From NCBI GenBank assembly GCA_963846475.1, contig CAWJVZ010000004.1:1550001-1614000 (forward strand): DNA of 64,000 nt, read 5' to 3'. Positions 62,350-64,000 of the stretch are shown piece by piece. The stretch's first letter is position 1. Every line of letters begins with the position of its first letter. The stretch is from DASWJZ01 sp963846475 (lineage in GTDB: Bacteria; Pseudomonadota; Alphaproteobacteria; Rhizobiales; Afifellaceae). Below the pieces are notes generated by a model, which did not search any database, had not been told where the DNA came from, and saw nothing but the letters and a program-made list of their open reading frames with translations. Made by a program: the position numbers and the translations under genes.

Positions 62350-62961
62350 GTGAGCGTCGAATTCCTGGTCACGTCGTTCATCGTCATCGTGTCGCCCGGC
62401 ACGGGCGTCCTTTACACGCTTGCCGCGGGGCTCTCACGCGGCGCGCGCGCCAGCGTCGTCGCCGCGTTCGGCTGCACGATCGGCATCGTCCCGCACATGG
62501 CCGCGGCGATCATGGGGCTGGCGGCGCTCCTCCACGCCAGCGCCCTCGCCTTCCAGATCTTCAAATATCTGGGCGTCGCCTATCTCCTCTACATGGCCTG
62601 GAGCACGCTTCGCGAGAGCGGCGCCCTGAAGGTGGAGAAGGCGGTCGGCGCCCGATCGGCGGTGCAGGTGACCGTGACGGCGATCCTGATCAACATCCTC
62701 AATCCAAAGCTGTCGATCTTCTTCCTGGCGTTCCTGCCGCAATTCGTCAGCGCCGACGAGGCGCATCCCTTGTCCCGCATGCTCGTGCTGAGCGGCGTCT
62801 TCATGCTGATGACGTTCGTGGTCTTCGTCGGCTACGGGCTGTTCGCCGCGTCCATCCGCGACCACGTCATCTCGCGTCCGCGCGTCCTGACGTGGATGCG
62901 CCGCAGCTTCGCCGGCGCATTCGCCGCGCTCGGCGCCAGGCTGGCGTTCGCCGATCGCTGA
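62350..62961 (+). CDS. LysE/RhtB family exporter
   Basis: 203 residues from a GTG at 62350 (GGAG upstream). Six hydrophobic segments; FIVIVSPGTGVLYTLAAGLS replaces the usual PGP by PGTG, a variant of the signature. ILINILNPKLSIFFLAFLPQ is the conserved middle block. Exports an amino acid or derivative, substrate unknown. It is not a close copy of the exporter at 28798. Confidence 0.85.
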   Translation: MSVEFLVTSFIVIVSPGTGVLYTLAAGLSRGARASVVAAFGCTIGIVPHMAAAIMGLAALLHASALAFQIFKYLGVAYLLYMAWSTLRESGALKVEKAVGARSAVQVTVTAILINILNPKLSIFFLAFLPQFVSADEAHPLSRMLVLSGVFMLMTFVVFVGYGLFAASIRDHVISRPRVLTWMRRSFAGAFAALGARLAFADR

Positions 62962-63028
62962 AGGAAACTTCGCGCTGGCCGGCCGATCGGGCCGGTCCCA
63001 AGCGCTGGCTGCGATGCGGAGGGGCAAG

Positions 63029-63052
63029 CAAAAGGGGAGCTTTCGCTCCCCT
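63029..63052 (-). terminator. Rho-independent terminator of rplU–rpmA
   Basis: On the minus strand AGGGGAGC pairs with GCTCCCCT around a GAAA tetraloop (63033–63052) and is followed by TTTT. It stands about 20 bases after the rpmA stop. Confidence 0.88.
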
Positions 63053-63073
63053 CGGAATGTCGGGCGGGTAAAA

Positions 63074-63352
63074 CTATTCGGCGGCTTCGACGACCTCGGC
63101 GAGCGGCTCGACCGAAATGTAGGTGCGGCCTTCCTCTTTCGCCTTGAAGGCGACGCGGCCGGGCACCAGCGCGAAAATCGTGTGGTCGCGGCCGAGGCCG
63201 ACATTGTCGCCGGCGCGCCACTTGGTGCCGCGCTGGCGGACGATGATGTTGCCGGGGACGACGAACTCCCCGCCGAATTTTTTCACGCCGAGGCGTTTTC
63301 CGGCGGAATCGCGGCCGTTCCGGGACGAGCCGCCTGCTTTCTTATGAGCCAT
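63074..63352 (-). CDS. rpmA: 50S ribosomal protein L27
   Basis: 92 residues, MAHKKAGGSSRNGRDSAGKR, then GVKKFGGEFVVPGNIIVRQR, the invariant L27 sequence. Its N-terminus reaches the peptidyl-transferase centre. It has no Firmicutes-type cleavable leader. It follows rplU after 22 bases in the conserved rplU–rpmA operon and ends at a terminator. Confidence 0.98.
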   Translation of the reverse strand: MAHKKAGGSSRNGRDSAGKRLGVKKFGGEFVVPGNIIVRQRGTKWRAGDNVGLGRDHTIFALVPGRVAFKAKEEGRTYISVEPLAEVVEAAE

Positions 63353-63374
63353 TTCGGTTCTCCAGGTGCCAAAT

Positions 63375-63884
63375 CTATTCGGGGGCGCCCTGCGGCCCGG
63401 CCTCGCCGGTGTCCGCCGCCTTGGCGTGCTTCGCCCGCGGCTTCGGCGCCTCCGGCGCAGGCGGCGGGGCGGCGGCTTCCGTGGCGGGCGCCTCTTCGCT
63501 CATTGCCGGTCCCTCGGCCCGGGCGGGCTCGACGGCCGGAGCTTTCGCCTTTTTCGCCGCCTTCCCCTGCGACGCGTCGGCGAGGATGTCGGTGATCCGC
63601 ACCAGCGTGAATTCCTGGCGGTGGCCATTCTTGCGGCGCGAATTCTGGCGGCGGCGCTTCTTGAAGATGATGATCTTTCGGCCGCGCTTCTGCTCGACGA
63701 TTTCGCCCAGCACCGCGGCGCCGGAGACAAGCGGCGCGCCGAGCTTCGGCGCGTCGCCGCCGAGCATCAGCACCTCGCCGAAGGTCACCTGGTCGCCGGC
63801 GGCGCCGTCGAGCTTTTCGACCTGAAGGATCTCGTTGGCGGCAACGCGATATTGCTTGCCGCCGGTTTTGATGACTGCGAACAT
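63375..63884 (-). CDS. rplU: 50S ribosomal protein L21 with extended tail
   Basis: 169 residues. MFAVIKTGGKQYRVAANEIL begins the L21 core, and FKKRRRQNSRRKNGHRQEFT with TLVRITDI ends it at about residue 102. The remaining 65 residues are an Ala/Pro/Lys/Glu-rich tail (KAKAPAVEPARAEGPAM and PPPAPEAPKPRAKHAKA), a feature of several alphaproteobacterial L21 proteins and probably disordered. The start at 63884 has GAGG upstream; the longer frame to 63986 is not L21-like. Confidence 0.96.
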   Translation of the reverse strand: MFAVIKTGGKQYRVAANEILQVEKLDGAAGDQVTFGEVLMLGGDAPKLGAPLVSGAAVLGEIVEQKRGRKIIIFKKRRRQNSRRKNGHRQEFTLVRITDILADASQGKAAKKAKAPAVEPARAEGPAMSEEAPATEAAAPPPAPEAPKPRAKHAKAADTGEAGPQGAPE

Positions 63885-64000
63885 TTTTCCTCGCGTTCGA
63901 ATCCGCGCCTTGGCCGCGAACGTCGCGGCGGGCCGGCTTCTTCCAGTCCGACCGGGGTTCGCGCCGGATATAGGCACGATCCACAAACGATTAAAGCGCG

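Noticed and set aside
63885..64000. ribosomal-protein leader structure before rplU
   Set aside because: The sequence is short and GC-rich with only weak stems; I cannot separate it from background.

Overview
The window (about 65% GC, dense coding on both strands) looks like the chromosome of an alphaproteobacterium of the order Hyphomicrobiales (Rhizobiales). Evidence for this includes the glpX–hom–aminotransferase block, the ispE–TPR–polyprenyl synthase–DUF2007–methyltransferase–S49 peptidase block, the ETF-QO/type-4 UDG pair, a class I PHA synthase, rhizobial-type ornithine decarboxylases and an ArsR–methyltransferase/metF operon. I cannot name a genus from sequence alone.

Layout. 1–3.4 kb is a copper-resistance island on the minus strand: the start of a CueR-like MerR regulator, a copper P-type ATPase (broken by one base) and a DUF4396 membrane protein. 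The latter two each sit behind a MerR-type promoter with a 19-bp spacer. 3.4–5.35 kb is a head-to-head junction of two different IS110-family fragments. 5.4–10.6 kb is a very large autotransporter adhesin gene with one frameshift. 10.8–13.4 kb holds a TIGR03032 protein and small unknown genes, followed by tRNA-Leu(CAA). 13.7–17.3 kb is the glpX–hom–aminotransferase operon. 17.3–23.4 kb holds a lipoprotein, phaC, and two tandem paralogous periplasmic proteins of unknown function. 23.4–24.1 kb is non-coding, with a candidate structured RNA ending in a textbook terminator and then a speF-like leader in front of an ornithine decarboxylase (24.1–25.2 kb). Next come higBA, a GH13 trehalose-synthase-like enzyme, an SDR and a LysE exporter. 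29.4–31.7 kb is a scrambled duplication region with matching LysE and neighbour-gene fragments. CsbD and DedA follow, then an intact IS110 (32.7–34.3 kb), a second ornithine-decarboxylase paralogue, a 27-codon membrane peptide, metF with its ArsR–methyltransferase regulator, ppdK and a SleB-type cell-wall hydrolase. 42.2–44.0 kb holds hairpin repeats and an intact IS5-family element. 44–64 kb is mostly housekeeping (ispE, TPR, polyprenyl synthase, S49 peptidase, ETF-QO, UDG, moaB, rplU–rpmA). It is interspersed with toxin–antitoxin and accessory genes: DUF433/DUF5615, two tandem Uma2 genes, VapBC, and a two-gene phosphoribosyltransferase + SLOG–antitoxin-HTH operon at 60.7–62.1 kb.

The most interesting accessory locus is the last one. 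A ComF-like phosphoribosyltransferase overlaps by GTGA a protein that fuses a nucleotide-sensing SLOG-type Rossmann domain to an addiction-module-antidote helix-turn-helix. Small palindromes lie just upstream of the operon. It has the architecture expected of a nucleotide-centred conflict or defence module.

A caution for the reader: at least nine otherwise normal reading frames are broken by single-base insertions, never by single-base deletions. They affect copA, the autotransporter, a DUF5615 toxin, an Uma2 gene, an MFS transporter three times, moaB and the phosphoribosyltransferase. I suspect sequence error rather than mass pseudogenisation, but cannot prove it from one sequence.
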